From: Sphingomonas guangdongensis
Lineage (GTDB): Bacteria > Pseudomonadota > Alphaproteobacteria > Sphingomonadales > Sphingomonadaceae
DNA: 64,000 bases
Reading direction: 5' to 3'
NCBI RefSeq assembly: GCF_900199185.1
Contig: NZ_OBMI01000001.1
Span: forward strand, 868,001-932,000
The notes under the pieces are model-generated. The model was not told the origin of the DNA. It did not search any database and saw only the letters and a program-made list of their open reading frames with translations. A program made the translations under genes and the position numbers. Shown here one piece after another: positions 46,655 to 54,742 of this stretch. The stretch's first letter is position 1. The number at the start of each line of letters is the position of its first letter.

Positions 46655-46690
46655 TTGACTCTGGAGCACACCGGAACAGAATAGGAACAT
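46655..46690 (+). promoter_or_regulatory. SOS promoter region with LexA box for imuA
   Basis: GAAC-AGAATAG-GAAC at 46674-46688 matches the alphaproteobacterial LexA box GAAC-N7-GAAC. TTGACT at 46655-46660 resembles a -35 element and puts the LexA box over the expected -10 region. The box ends 18 nt before the imuA GTG. LexA cleavage during the SOS response would therefore release imuA, imuB and possibly dnaE2 expression. Confidence 0.8.
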
Positions 46691-46706
46691 TCTGGTTGTC
46701 CGAGTC

Positions 46707-47456
46707 GTGTCCGTGTCCCAAACCGCCGTCATTGCCAAGCTGCGCGAGGAGCTGAGCGCCATCGAAGGCCGCGGGTTTCGCCGGCGGCCGGCGCTGCCGT
46801 TCGCGCTGTCGTCGGTGGACGAGGCGCTGGCGAGCGGGGGCTTGCGGCTCGACGCGCTGCACGAGGTCGCGGGCGCGTCGGCGTCGATGGGCGATGATGC
46901 CGCCGCGACGCTGTTCCTGGCTGGGGTGGCGGCGCGCGCCTGGGGGCCGGTGCTGTGGGTGGTGCGCCGCCGCGACCTGTTCGCACCCGGGCTGATGCAG
47001 GCCGGACTCGCGCCCGAGCGGGTGATCTATGCCGAGGCGGCGGACGACGACGAGCTGCTGGCGATCATGGAGGAAGGACTGCGTCACCGCGGGCTGGGCG
47101 CGGTGATCGGCGAGGTGAAGCGCGCGGGGCTCTCCGCCACCCGCCGGCTGCAGCTGGCGGCGGAGGGCGGGCGGACAATCGCGCTGCTGCTGAAGCGCCA
47201 CGGCAAGGGCGATCCGCTGGGTGCTCCGTCGGCCGCGGTGACGCGCTGGCGGGTGGCGTGCGCGCCGTCCGCGCCGCTGCCGGTCGCGGGCGTGGGCCGC
47301 GCGCGCTGGCGGCTGGAGCTCACCCGCCAGAAGGGCGGACCCGGCGGCGAATGGATCGTGGAGGCATGCGATGACACGGGTCGCTGCGCTCTTCCTGCCC
47401 AGCTGGTCGATCGACCTGCTGCGGCGGGCGGAGCCGCGTCGCGCCACGCCGCCTGA
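46707..47456 (+). CDS. imuA: Mutasome protein ImuA
   Basis: ImuA is a RecA/SulA-like accessory of the DnaE2-ImuB mutagenic translesion system. The 249-residue protein has PALPFALSSVDEALASGGLRLDALHEVAG, which resembles the start of the ImuA and RecA-fold core, and a GEVKRAGLSATRRLQLAAEGG segment. GTG at 46707 is used; GTG 46713 is possible. Its 3' end overlaps imuB by 86 nt. It is preceded by a LexA box, so it is expected to be SOS-induced. Confidence 0.9.
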   Translation: MSVSQTAVIAKLREELSAIEGRGFRRRPALPFALSSVDEALASGGLRLDALHEVAGASASMGDDAAATLFLAGVAARAWGPVLWVVRRRDLFAPGLMQAGLAPERVIYAEAADDDELLAIMEEGLRHRGLGAVIGEVKRAGLSATRRLQLAAEGGRTIALLLKRHGKGDPLGAPSAAVTRWRVACAPSAPLPVAGVGRARWRLELTRQKGGPGGEWIVEACDDTGRCALPAQLVDRPAAAGGAASRHAA

Positions 47457-49554
47457 GGGCGCGCGCGCCGTCACCCTCGACGCGCTCGGCGCGAGCGCCG
47501 CCGCCGAGCAGGCGGTGCAGTGCGACGCGCCGCGCAACACCGGCTGGCGCCCCGGTGCGCGCTGGGCGCGGGAGGATGTCCAGGCCTCGATCGAGGCATT
47601 GCCGTACCACCAGCGCCCGCCGATGCGCGAGCTCGGCCGGCGCAGCGAGGCGGCGGCGCATCCGTTCCGCGCCATGCCCCCGGACGAGGGCGGGCCGGTC
47701 GTGCCCGCGCCCCCCGCCCCGACGCGCGTGCCCGCGGGCCATTGGCGCAACCCCAACGGGATGATCGATCACGCTCCCTCCCCGTTCCGCGATCTCGACC
47801 CCAACGGCGACGAGCGGGCGATGGGGGCAATCGCGCGGTGGAATGCGATGCCGGCGATCCGCTACCCGGGTGAGGGGCCGCACCCCAACAAGCTCGAGCG
47901 GATGGAGCGGCGCGGCTCCAACGATCCGCATGCCAAGCCGCCGGGCGTCGTCCCCTTCTTCGACACCGCGCGCACCACCGCCGACGTGGTCGCACGCAAT
48001 TGCCCGGAGCAGGGCGCGCCGCGGGACCCCGCCCCCTTGGCCGATACCGAGCCGCCGCTGGTCACCGCGCAGAAAGTCGGCAGCCGGGTGGAGATCGCCG
48101 CCGCCTCGCCCACGGCGCTCGCGATGGGGCTCACGCCGGGGATGGCGCTCACCCAGGCGCGCGCATCCGTGCCCGACCTGGACGTGCGCGACGCCGATCC
48201 GGCGGGCGACCGCGCGGCGCTGGAGCGGCTGGCGCTAACGCTCGCACGGCGCTGGACGCCGACCGTGATGGTCGCCGACGACGCGACCCTGCTGCTCGAC
48301 CTGACCGGAGTCGCGCACCTCCACGGCGGCGAAGCGCGGTTGGGGCGGCGCTTGTGCGCGCTGCTCGCCCGCCACGGCGTGGGCGCGCGGATGGCGATGG
48401 CGGACACGGCGGGCGCGGCCTGGGCGCTGGCGCATCACGGGCCCGCGGACAAGCCAGTGCAGCTCTGCCCACCAGGCGCCCATGCCGACGCGATCGCGCC
48501 GCTACCCGTCGCGGCGCTGCGGCTCGACCCGGTCGCGCGCGAACTGCTGGCACGATTAGGCATCGACCGGGTCGGGGCGCTCGCCGCCATGCCGCGCGGG
48601 CCGCTCGTGCGCCGCTTCGGCACCGCGCTGGTCCGCCGCCTGGACCAGGCGCTCGGCCGCCTGCCCGAGCCGCTGGTGCCGGTGCCCGTGCCCGAGCCGG
48701 TCGTCGTCGCGGAGCGCTTCGCCGAGCCGATCGCCACGCCCGAAGCCATCGCCGCCAGCCTCGCGCGGCTGGTGGCGAAGCTCGCCACCGCGCTCGCCGG
48801 GGTCGGTCAGGGCGCGCGCCTCCTCGAGCTCGCCGCCGACCGCGTCGACCATGCGGTGCAGCGGTTGCGGATCGGCCTCGCCCGTCCGACCCGCGAGCCC
48901 GGCCACCTCCTGCGCCTGCTCGCCCGCCGGATCGAGGAGATCGAGCCCGGCTACGGCATCGACGCGCTCACCCTCCACGTCCGCCGCGCCGACCCGCTCG
49001 GGCCGGAGGCGCTTGCGCCCGAGCTGGCGGAGGAGAGCGCGCCAGATCTGGCGCCATTGGTCGACGCGATCGCCAACCGCATCGGCGCGCACCGGCTGTG
49101 GCGCTCCGCCGCGGTCGAGAGCGACGTCCCCGAGCGTGCGGTTGCCGCTGTACCGCCGCTCGACCCGGCGGAGGCGGACGCGCCCGCGCTCAAGGCCGAC
49201 GACGTCCGCCGCCTCGACGAGCGCGCGCCGACCCACCCGTGGCAGCCGCGCTGGCCCCGTCCCGCCCGGCTGCTGCGCCGCCCCGAGCAGCTCGACAACG
49301 TGGTGTCGCTGTGGCCGGACGGCGCGCCCCGCCGCTTCACCTGGCGCGGGCGCAGCTACGCGGTGGTCCGCGCCGACGGACCGGAGCGGATCGCCGGCGA
49401 ATGGTGGCGCCGCCCGGCCGAGCGCGCGGGCGTACGCGATTACTTCCGGGTGGAGGACGAGGGCGGCAGCCGCTTCTGGCTCTACCGCCGCGGCGATGCG
49501 GAGCGGGCGGAGACGGGCGACCGCCGCTGGTTCCTCCACGGGTGGTTCGCGTGA
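47371..49554 (+). CDS. imuB: Mutasome Y-family polymerase-like protein ImuB
   Basis: ImuB is an inactive Y-family polymerase homologue that scaffolds DnaE2 with the beta clamp. The first 30 residues (MTRVAALFLPSWSIDLLRRA) and the region from about 228 on (PLVTAQKVGSRVEIAAASP...) match ImuB. VMVADDATLLLDLTGVAHLHGG stands where active polymerases have the acidic SIDE motif. A proline-rich insertion of about 200 residues (roughly 30-227) splits the N-terminal region, giving 727 residues against about 500-550 expected. The C-terminal LDNVVSLWPDGAPRRFTWRGR is typical. Confidence 0.88.
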   Translation: MTRVAALFLPSWSIDLLRRAEPRRATPPEGARAVTLDALGASAAAEQAVQCDAPRNTGWRPGARWAREDVQASIEALPYHQRPPMRELGRRSEAAAHPFRAMPPDEGGPVVPAPPAPTRVPAGHWRNPNGMIDHAPSPFRDLDPNGDERAMGAIARWNAMPAIRYPGEGPHPNKLERMERRGSNDPHAKPPGVVPFFDTARTTADVVARNCPEQGAPRDPAPLADTEPPLVTAQKVGSRVEIAAASPTALAMGLTPGMALTQARASVPDLDVRDADPAGDRAALERLALTLARRWTPTVMVADDATLLLDLTGVAHLHGGEARLGRRLCALLARHGVGARMAMADTAGAAWALAHHGPADKPVQLCPPGAHADAIAPLPVAALRLDPVARELLARLGIDRVGALAAMPRGPLVRRFGTALVRRLDQALGRLPEPLVPVPVPEPVVVAERFAEPIATPEAIAASLARLVAKLATALAGVGQGARLLELAADRVDHAVQRLRIGLARPTREPGHLLRLLARRIEEIEPGYGIDALTLHVRRADPLGPEALAPELAEESAPDLAPLVDAIANRIGAHRLWRSAAVESDVPERAVAAVPPLDPAEADAPALKADDVRRLDERAPTHPWQPRWPRPARLLRRPEQLDNVVSLWPDGAPRRFTWRGRSYAVVRADGPERIAGEWWRRPAERAGVRDYFRVEDEGGSRFWLYRRGDAERAETGDRRWFLHGWFA

Positions 49555-49559
49555 GGGGG

Positions 49560-49979
49560 TTACTTGCCGGCCGGTATCACGCGCAGGTGTCCCTGTTCGG
49601 CATAACGGATGATCTTGTCGTCCATGGTGAGGAGCGGACACACCAAGGTACGCGCGGTTGCGATGATGATCCGATCCGCCGGATCGCCGTGCAGTTCGCC
49701 TGGCAGCGTGCCTGCATCTATCGCGATTTCGGGTTCAAGCGGGGCGATGCGGACGCGCTTGCGATTGAGCGCCAGCGTCATCCACTCGCGAAGCTCGCGA
49801 CCAAGCGTCAGGCGCCCCTTACCGGCCATCATCGCGATCTCCCACGGCGTGATCGCGGATACCATCACCGCGCCATCGGATCGTTCTTGCTCTTCGGCGA
49901 TCACCGCGCGCGCCTTGGGTCCGAGCCGTGGGTCATCCTGAACCGACCAGATCAGAACGTGCGTGTCGATCAGGACCAA
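49560..49979 (-). CDS. vapC: PIN-domain toxin (VapC family)
   Basis: This 139-residue PIN-domain ribonuclease is the toxin of a type II pair. Acidic metal-binding residues include Asp5 (LIDTHVLIW), Glu47 (ITPWEIA), Asp99 and Asp102 (HGDPADRIIIATA) and Asp120. The start is TTG at 49979, overlapping the antitoxin stop by 10 nt. It lies antisense, 6 nt after the imuB stop and before dnaE2. Such RNases cleave tRNA or rRNA; its specific target is unknown. Confidence 0.88.
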   Translation of the reverse strand: MVLIDTHVLIWSVQDDPRLGPKARAVIAEEQERSDGAVMVSAITPWEIAMMAGKGRLTLGRELREWMTLALNRKRVRIAPLEPEIAIDAGTLPGELHGDPADRIIIATARTLVCPLLTMDDKIIRYAEQGHLRVIPAGK

Positions 49980-50242
49980 AACAGGCCATCCCGCTTATCT
50001 GGATTGAGCGCATTCCACTCTGAAGGATCGACCGCCGGTGCGAACGGATCGTCGTACCGATATGTCGGCAACGTCGCACAACCGATCAGCGCACCGTCGT
50101 CGTGCGAAGCGCTGACCGGCGGCTGCAGCACCGCCACCGGCTTGCCGCGCTTGGTCACCGTGATCGGTTCGCCGGTCGCCTGGACCTCGTCCATCAGCTT
50201 CAGGCACTTGGCCTTGAACTCGGCGGCGCTGATGTACTTCAT
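49970..50242 (-). CDS. Phd/YefM-family antitoxin paired with VapC
   Basis: This 90-residue antitoxin has an N-terminal Phd/YefM DNA-binding domain (YISAAEFKAKCLKLMDEVQATGEPITVTKRG). The C-terminal part (FAPAVDPSEWNALNPDKRD) presumably neutralises the toxin. The ATG at 50242 is preceded by AAGGAG. A 5-bp inverted repeat GTGAC/GTCAC (50257-50277) lies upstream and may be its operator, shared with the start region of dnaE2 on the other strand. Confidence 0.88.
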   Translation of the reverse strand: MKYISAAEFKAKCLKLMDEVQATGEPITVTKRGKPVAVLQPPVSASHDDGALIGCATLPTYRYDDPFAPAVDPSEWNALNPDKRDGLFWS

Positions 50243-50256
50243 GGGTGCGACTCCTT

Positions 50257-50277
50257 GTGACCAGTTCATATAGTCAC
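50257..50277. promoter_or_regulatory. Inverted repeat in the shared antitoxin-dnaE2 start region
   Basis: GTGAC-N11-GTCAC lies in the 43 nt between the divergent antitoxin and dnaE2 starts. Antitoxins of this kind bind palindromes in their own promoter, so binding here could also affect dnaE2. No Shine-Dalgarno is evident before the dnaE2 ATG. Confidence 0.35.
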
Positions 50278-50285
50278 GTCGCGCC

Positions 50286-53200
50286 ATGACGTACAGCGAG
50301 CTGCAGGTCACCACCCACTTCTCGTTCCTGCGCGGGGCGTCGAGCTGCGAGGAGCTGTTCGCGCACGCGGCGCTGATGGGCATGCCCGCACTCGGCATCG
50401 TCGATCGCAACTCGGTCGCGGGCGTGGTGCGCGCGCTCTACGCCAGCGAGCAGGTGTACAAGGATCAGGGCCTCACTGTCCGCTCGATCCCGGGCTGCCG
50501 GCTCGACCTGGTCGATGGTGCGTCGGTGCTGATCTGGCCGGAAGATCGTGACGCCTGGGGGCGCCTGACCGCGCTGCTGACCCAGGGAAAGGCGCGCGCC
50601 GACACCGCCCACGGCGAGAAAGGCCGCTGTTTTCTTCACTGGGAGGATCTGGCCGAGCGCTGCCAAGGTTTGGTAGGCGCCCTCGTCGCGGACGAGGTGC
50701 CGGACGCCCGCCGCTTGCGCTGGATGGCCGACCTGTTCGGGTCCACCCACGGCCACGTTTGCCTGACTCACCAGCGCCGCCCCGGCGATGCGCTGCGCCT
50801 GCACGAGACGGCGGAGGCTGCACACCGCCACGGCCTCACCCCGCTCGCGACCGGCGACGTGCTCTATCACCATCCCGAGCGGCGGATGCTCCAGGACGTG
50901 GTCACCGCGATCCGCCACAAGTGCACGATCGACGAGCTGGGTTTTCGGCGCGAGCGCAGCGTCGACCGCCACCTCAAGCCACCCGAGGAGATGGCGCGTC
51001 GCTTCGCCGATCACCCGCAAGCCCTGATGGCGGTGGAGGCGATCGTCGAGCGCTGCCAGTTCAGCCCGCGCCAGCTCGCCTATCAGTACCCCGACGAGAT
51101 CGTGATGAGCGGCCGCACCGCGCAGGACGCGCTGGAGCGACTGTCGCGGAACGCGCTCGCCCAGCGCTTCGGCGGCGCACCGCCGCCCGCCTACGCCGAG
51201 AAGCTGGAGCACGAACTCGGGCTCGTCAGCCGTATGGGATACGCGCCCTACTTCCTCACGGTGAACTCGATCGTCAGCTACGCGCGATCGATCGACGTGC
51301 TGTGCCAGGGCCGCGGGTCGGCGGCCAATTCGGTGATCTGCTTCGTGCTCGGCATCACCTCGATCGACCCGATCAAGCACCAGCTGTTGTTCGAACGCTT
51401 CGTGTCGGAGGAGCGCCGCGAGCCGCCCGACATTGACATCGATTTCGAGCACGAGCGGCGCGAGGAAGTGATCCAATGGATCTACGAAACCTACGGCCGC
51501 GACCATGCGGCGCTGACCGCGGTTGTCAGCCGCTTCCGCACCCGCGGCGCGGTGCGCGAGGTCGGCAAGGCGCTGGGGCTGCCGGAGGACCTGACCGGGG
51601 CGCTCGCGGGTCAGGTCTGGGGCTGGTCGAGTGAGGGGGTTGGCGAGCGCGAGGTCGCGGCGCTCAACCTCAACGCCGGCGATCCCCGCATCGCGCTCAC
51701 CATCGAGCTCGCCCGGGAACTGATCGGCACGCCGCGCCACCTGTCGCAGCACCCCGGCGGCTTCGTCCTCACCCGCGACCGGCTCGACAGCCTGGTCCCG
51801 ATCGAGCCCGCCGCCATGCTCGACCGTCACGTGATCGAGTGGGAGAAGCTCGACATCGAGGAGCTGGGCTTCATGAAGGTCGACATCCTGGGCCTCGGCA
51901 TGCTCGGCTGCATGCGCCGGGCGTTCGACCTGCTGGCGGAGCACCACGGCACCCGCCTGGGCCTCGACGACGTCGAGCTGCAGCAGGAGGACGAGGCGAC
52001 CTTTGCAATGATGCGCGAGGCGGACACGCTCGGCACCTTCCAGATCGAGAGCCGCGCGCAGATGGCGATGCTGCCGCGCATGCAACCGCGCAACTTCTAC
52101 GACATCGCGATCCAGGTCGCGATCGTCCGGCCGGGGCCGATCCAGGGCGACATGGTCCACCCCTATCTGAAACGGCGCGGCATGAGCCCGCGGCAGCAGG
52201 CCGCGATCGCGTACCCCAGCCCGCGGCTTAAGGACGTGCTCCAGAAGACGCTGGGCGTGCCGCTGTTCCAGGAACAGGCGATGCAGGTCGCGATCATCGG
52301 CGCGAACTTCTCTCCCGGCGAGGCGGACCAGCTCCGTCGCGCGATGGCGACGTTCAAGATGACCGGCGGCGTCGGCGAGTTCCGCGAGAAGCTGATCAAC
52401 GGCATGCGCGACAACGGCATCGCGCAGGACTTCGCCGAGCGGCTGGTCAAGCAGATCGAGGGGTTCGGCTCCTACGGCTTTCCGGAGAGCCACGCCGCGT
52501 CCTTTGCCAAGATCGCGTACGCGTCCGCGTGGATGAAGTGCCACCACCCGGACGTGTTCTGCGCCGCCCTGCTCAACGCGCAGCCGATGGGCTTCTACGC
52601 GCCCGCGCAGATCGTCCGCGACGCGCGCGAGCACGGGGTGCAGGTGGAGCCGGTCTGCATCAACCGCAGCGACTGGGACACGATCCTGCTGCCGCCTGCC
52701 GCTCAAGGCCGTGCGCCGCTGCGCTTCGCCGGGACGGCCGAGGACTGGGCGCGGCTGCGGCCCTTGCGGCTCGGCATGAAGGTGGTCGGCGGGCTTGCCA
52801 CAGTCGATGCCGAGGCGATCCTTGCGGCCCGCGCGCGCGGCCCGTTCGCGTCGGTGGCGGACGCATGGCGGCGTTCGGGCGTGAAGGTCGCCGCGCTGGA
52901 GCGGCTGGCGCGGGCGGATGCGTTCCGCTGCTTCGGGCACGACCGGCGTCAGGCGCTCTGGGCGGTAAAAGCGCTGGGCGAGCGCCAGCTGCCGCTGCTG
53001 GCTGGTGCCGACGGCCACGAAGAGCCGGTCACGCTCGTGCCCCTGACGGAGGGGCGCGAGGTGGTGGAGGATTACCGCGCGACGCAACTGTCGCTGCGCG
53101 CGCATCCGCTCACCTTCCTGCGCGACCGGCTGACGCTGCTGGGTGTGGTGCCCGCATCCGCGCTCGCCGACATTCCCGACGGGCGCAAGGTGGAGGTCGC

Positions 53201-53615
53201 GGGCGTGATCCTGGTCCGCCAGAAGCCGGGCAGCGCTAAGGGCGTGCTGTTCATCACGATCGAGGACGAGACCGGCGTCGCCAACGCGATCCTGTGGCCC
53301 GACCGATTCGAGGCGCAGCGCCGCACCGTGATGTCGGCGGCGATGATCGGCATCCAGGGCCGGGTGCAGCGCGAGGGCAAGGTGATCCACGTCATCACCG
53401 ACCGGATCGTCGACTACAGCCACCTGCTGCGTGAGGTTGGGGACGCCGAGCTGCCCCGCTTCGTCAGCCGCGGCGATGGCGCCACCCACGCCGGCGCGCC
53501 CGACCGCGGCGACCCGGGCTGGGAGCCGCGGGTCAGGAGCGACTACCACCCGCCGTTCCGCACCGGCTGCGACCCCGAGGACGCCATTCCGATCAAGTCG
53601 CGCGACTTCCACTAG
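50286..53615 (+). CDS. dnaE2: Error-prone DNA polymerase DnaE2
   Basis: DnaE2 is the C-family polymerase that carries out damage-induced translesion synthesis with ImuA and ImuB. The 1109-residue protein has the N-terminal PHP domain (VTTHFSFLRGASSCEEL), catalytic Asp residues near 382-386 (PPDIDIDFEHERR), GRGSAANSVICFVLGIT and a C-terminal OB-fold (KVEVAGVILVRQKPGSAKGVLFITIEDETG). Start ATG 50286 matches the usual DnaE2 N-terminus. A toxin-antitoxin pair on the opposite strand separates it from imuB. Confidence 0.96.
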   Translation: MTYSELQVTTHFSFLRGASSCEELFAHAALMGMPALGIVDRNSVAGVVRALYASEQVYKDQGLTVRSIPGCRLDLVDGASVLIWPEDRDAWGRLTALLTQGKARADTAHGEKGRCFLHWEDLAERCQGLVGALVADEVPDARRLRWMADLFGSTHGHVCLTHQRRPGDALRLHETAEAAHRHGLTPLATGDVLYHHPERRMLQDVVTAIRHKCTIDELGFRRERSVDRHLKPPEEMARRFADHPQALMAVEAIVERCQFSPRQLAYQYPDEIVMSGRTAQDALERLSRNALAQRFGGAPPPAYAEKLEHELGLVSRMGYAPYFLTVNSIVSYARSIDVLCQGRGSAANSVICFVLGITSIDPIKHQLLFERFVSEERREPPDIDIDFEHERREEVIQWIYETYGRDHAALTAVVSRFRTRGAVREVGKALGLPEDLTGALAGQVWGWSSEGVGEREVAALNLNAGDPRIALTIELARELIGTPRHLSQHPGGFVLTRDRLDSLVPIEPAAMLDRHVIEWEKLDIEELGFMKVDILGLGMLGCMRRAFDLLAEHHGTRLGLDDVELQQEDEATFAMMREADTLGTFQIESRAQMAMLPRMQPRNFYDIAIQVAIVRPGPIQGDMVHPYLKRRGMSPRQQAAIAYPSPRLKDVLQKTLGVPLFQEQAMQVAIIGANFSPGEADQLRRAMATFKMTGGVGEFREKLINGMRDNGIAQDFAERLVKQIEGFGSYGFPESHAASFAKIAYASAWMKCHHPDVFCAALLNAQPMGFYAPAQIVRDAREHGVQVEPVCINRSDWDTILLPPAAQGRAPLRFAGTAEDWARLRPLRLGMKVVGGLATVDAEAILAARARGPFASVADAWRRSGVKVAALERLARADAFRCFGHDRRQALWAVKALGERQLPLLAGADGHEEPVTLVPLTEGREVVEDYRATQLSLRAHPLTFLRDRLTLLGVVPASALADIPDGRKVEVAGVILVRQKPGSAKGVLFITIEDETGVANAILWPDRFEAQRRTVMSAAMIGIQGRVQREGKVIHVITDRIVDYSHLLREVGDAELPRFVSRGDGATHAGAPDRGDPGWEPRVRSDYHPPFRTGCDPEDAIPIKSRDFH

Positions 53616-53639
53616 GCCGGCGGACCGTCGTGCGCCGGC
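53616..53639 (+). terminator. Hairpin after dnaE2
   Basis: GCCGGCG and CGCCGGC form 7-bp arms with a 10-nt loop one nucleotide after the dnaE2 stop. No T-run follows, so termination is possible but unproven. Confidence 0.35.
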
Positions 53640-53684
53640 AGCCGCCGTTTCGGACTAGCTCAGATTCGCAACCCGTCGCTGGCG

Positions 53685-53924
53685 TCAGCCGCCGTGATTG
53701 CGGACGATCGTCAGGAAACTGTCCGGCTCGGCATGGAGCTGCTGGAACTCCGCCGCGCTGAGCGCGACACGGCGGTAGTGCCCACCGATGTCGCCGCTGT
53801 CATATTCCAGCACGAACGACCCGCCCTCGCGCCAGGCATGCCACGCCTGACCCCACGCGTTGTCGTCATCGTTGCGTCTATCGACTGGTTTAGGGACAAT
53901 CTTCTCGCCGAACACCAGCTTCAT
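53685..53924 (-). CDS. Hypothetical small protein
   Basis: This 79-residue soluble protein begins MKLVFGEKIVPKPVDRRND and contains FVLEYDSGDIGGHYRRVALSAAEF. I do not recognise the family; the sequence composition is that of a real folded protein. ATG 53924 has GGAGAG four bases upstream; the longer frame would start with TTG. Its neighbours give no functional hint. The 224 nt up to the TlpA gene hold nothing I can identify. Confidence 0.6.
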   Translation of the reverse strand: MKLVFGEKIVPKPVDRRNDDDNAWGQAWHAWREGGSFVLEYDSGDIGGHYRRVALSAAEFQQLHAEPDSFLTIVRNHGG

Positions 53925-54148
53925 CTCACTCTCCAACCCGGCAAGAATTTAGGCCGGCGGCTGGCGGGGCCACCACAGCCGCCGGACGCCCCAGCCGGTC
54001 AAGCCACCTGCATCCAAAGCCCGTCCAGGCGCGATTTCCCGCACGCTCGGCATGCGCATCTCGCCAACTTCTTACGATGCGGTAGAGCCGATCGCCACCT
54101 TACCGCTCGCGATTCGCGGTGGCGGCGCGACCTACGCCGACGCGCACC

Positions 54149-54742
54149 TCAGCGGACGCCCGCGATCGCCTTGGCCGCCTCCGGTCCTGCCCAGTCGAGC
54201 TCGCCCACGACGCGGAACGCCTCGCGCCCGGCCGAATCGTAGAGGATCGTGGTGGGGAGCGTCGCGGTGACCGCGGGCGTCCACGCCATCTTGGGATCGG
54301 TGTAGGTCGCGAGCGACTTCAGCCCACGCGCGGCCACGAACGGCGCGACCTTGGCCGCATCCATGTCCTGGCTGATCGCCAGTACGTGGAGCCTGGCGCC
54401 GTCACGCGCCGCCAACCGGTCGAGCGTCGGCAGCTCGCGGATGCACGGCGCGCACCAGGTGGCCCAGAGGTTCACCAGCACCGGACGTCCGCGGAAATCG
54501 GCCAGGCGCCGCGTCTTCCCGCCCGCGTCGGCGAAGGGATGATCGGGTGCCGCCTCGCCCGCATGGCTGCGATCGATCGCGCCCGGCTTGGCGACCGGCG
54601 CGTCGGCACGGGCCTCGTCCGGCTGGACCTCGTCGGCGCTGACCGCAGCGGTCGCGTTGCCTTGCGGGGCCGGCGGCGCTGCCCTATCGCAGCCGCCAGC
54701 CGCGAGCGCGGCGCCGAGCACCAGGATAGACGCTACGCGCAT
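54149..54742 (-). CDS. TlpA-like thioredoxin-fold lipoprotein
   Basis: This 197-residue protein has a lipobox (GAALAAGGC, Cys19-21 region) and a TlpA/ResA-type thioredoxin domain. The redox-active pair is in [14 protein letters not shown], and a cis-Pro lies in [10 protein letters not shown]. It probably reduces disulphides in the periplasm, for example in cytochrome c or copper-enzyme maturation. ATG at 54742 has GGAGGA upstream. It overlaps the argH start on the opposite strand in CATG, so the two genes have no intergenic region. Confidence 0.88.
   Translation of the reverse strand: MRVASILVLGAALAAGGCDRAAPPAPQGNATAAVSADEVQPDEARADAPVAKPGAIDRSHAGEAAPDHPFADAGGKTRRLADFRGRPVLVNLWATWCAPCIRELPTLDRLAARDGARLHVLAISQDMDAAKVAPFVAARGLKSLATYTDPKMAWTPAVTATLPTTILYDSAGREAFRVVGELDWAGPEAAKAIAGVR

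Noticed and set aside
50257..50285. A second LexA box before dnaE2
   Set aside because: GTTC occurs at 50264, but the position seven bases later does not read GTTC or GAAC, so there is no SOS box here.
50274..53612. Antisense frame of 1112 codons opposite dnaE2
   Set aside because: It covers the whole of dnaE2 on the other strand, is rich in Arg, Ala and His/Asp runs, and matches no family. It is a by-product of high GC at third positions.
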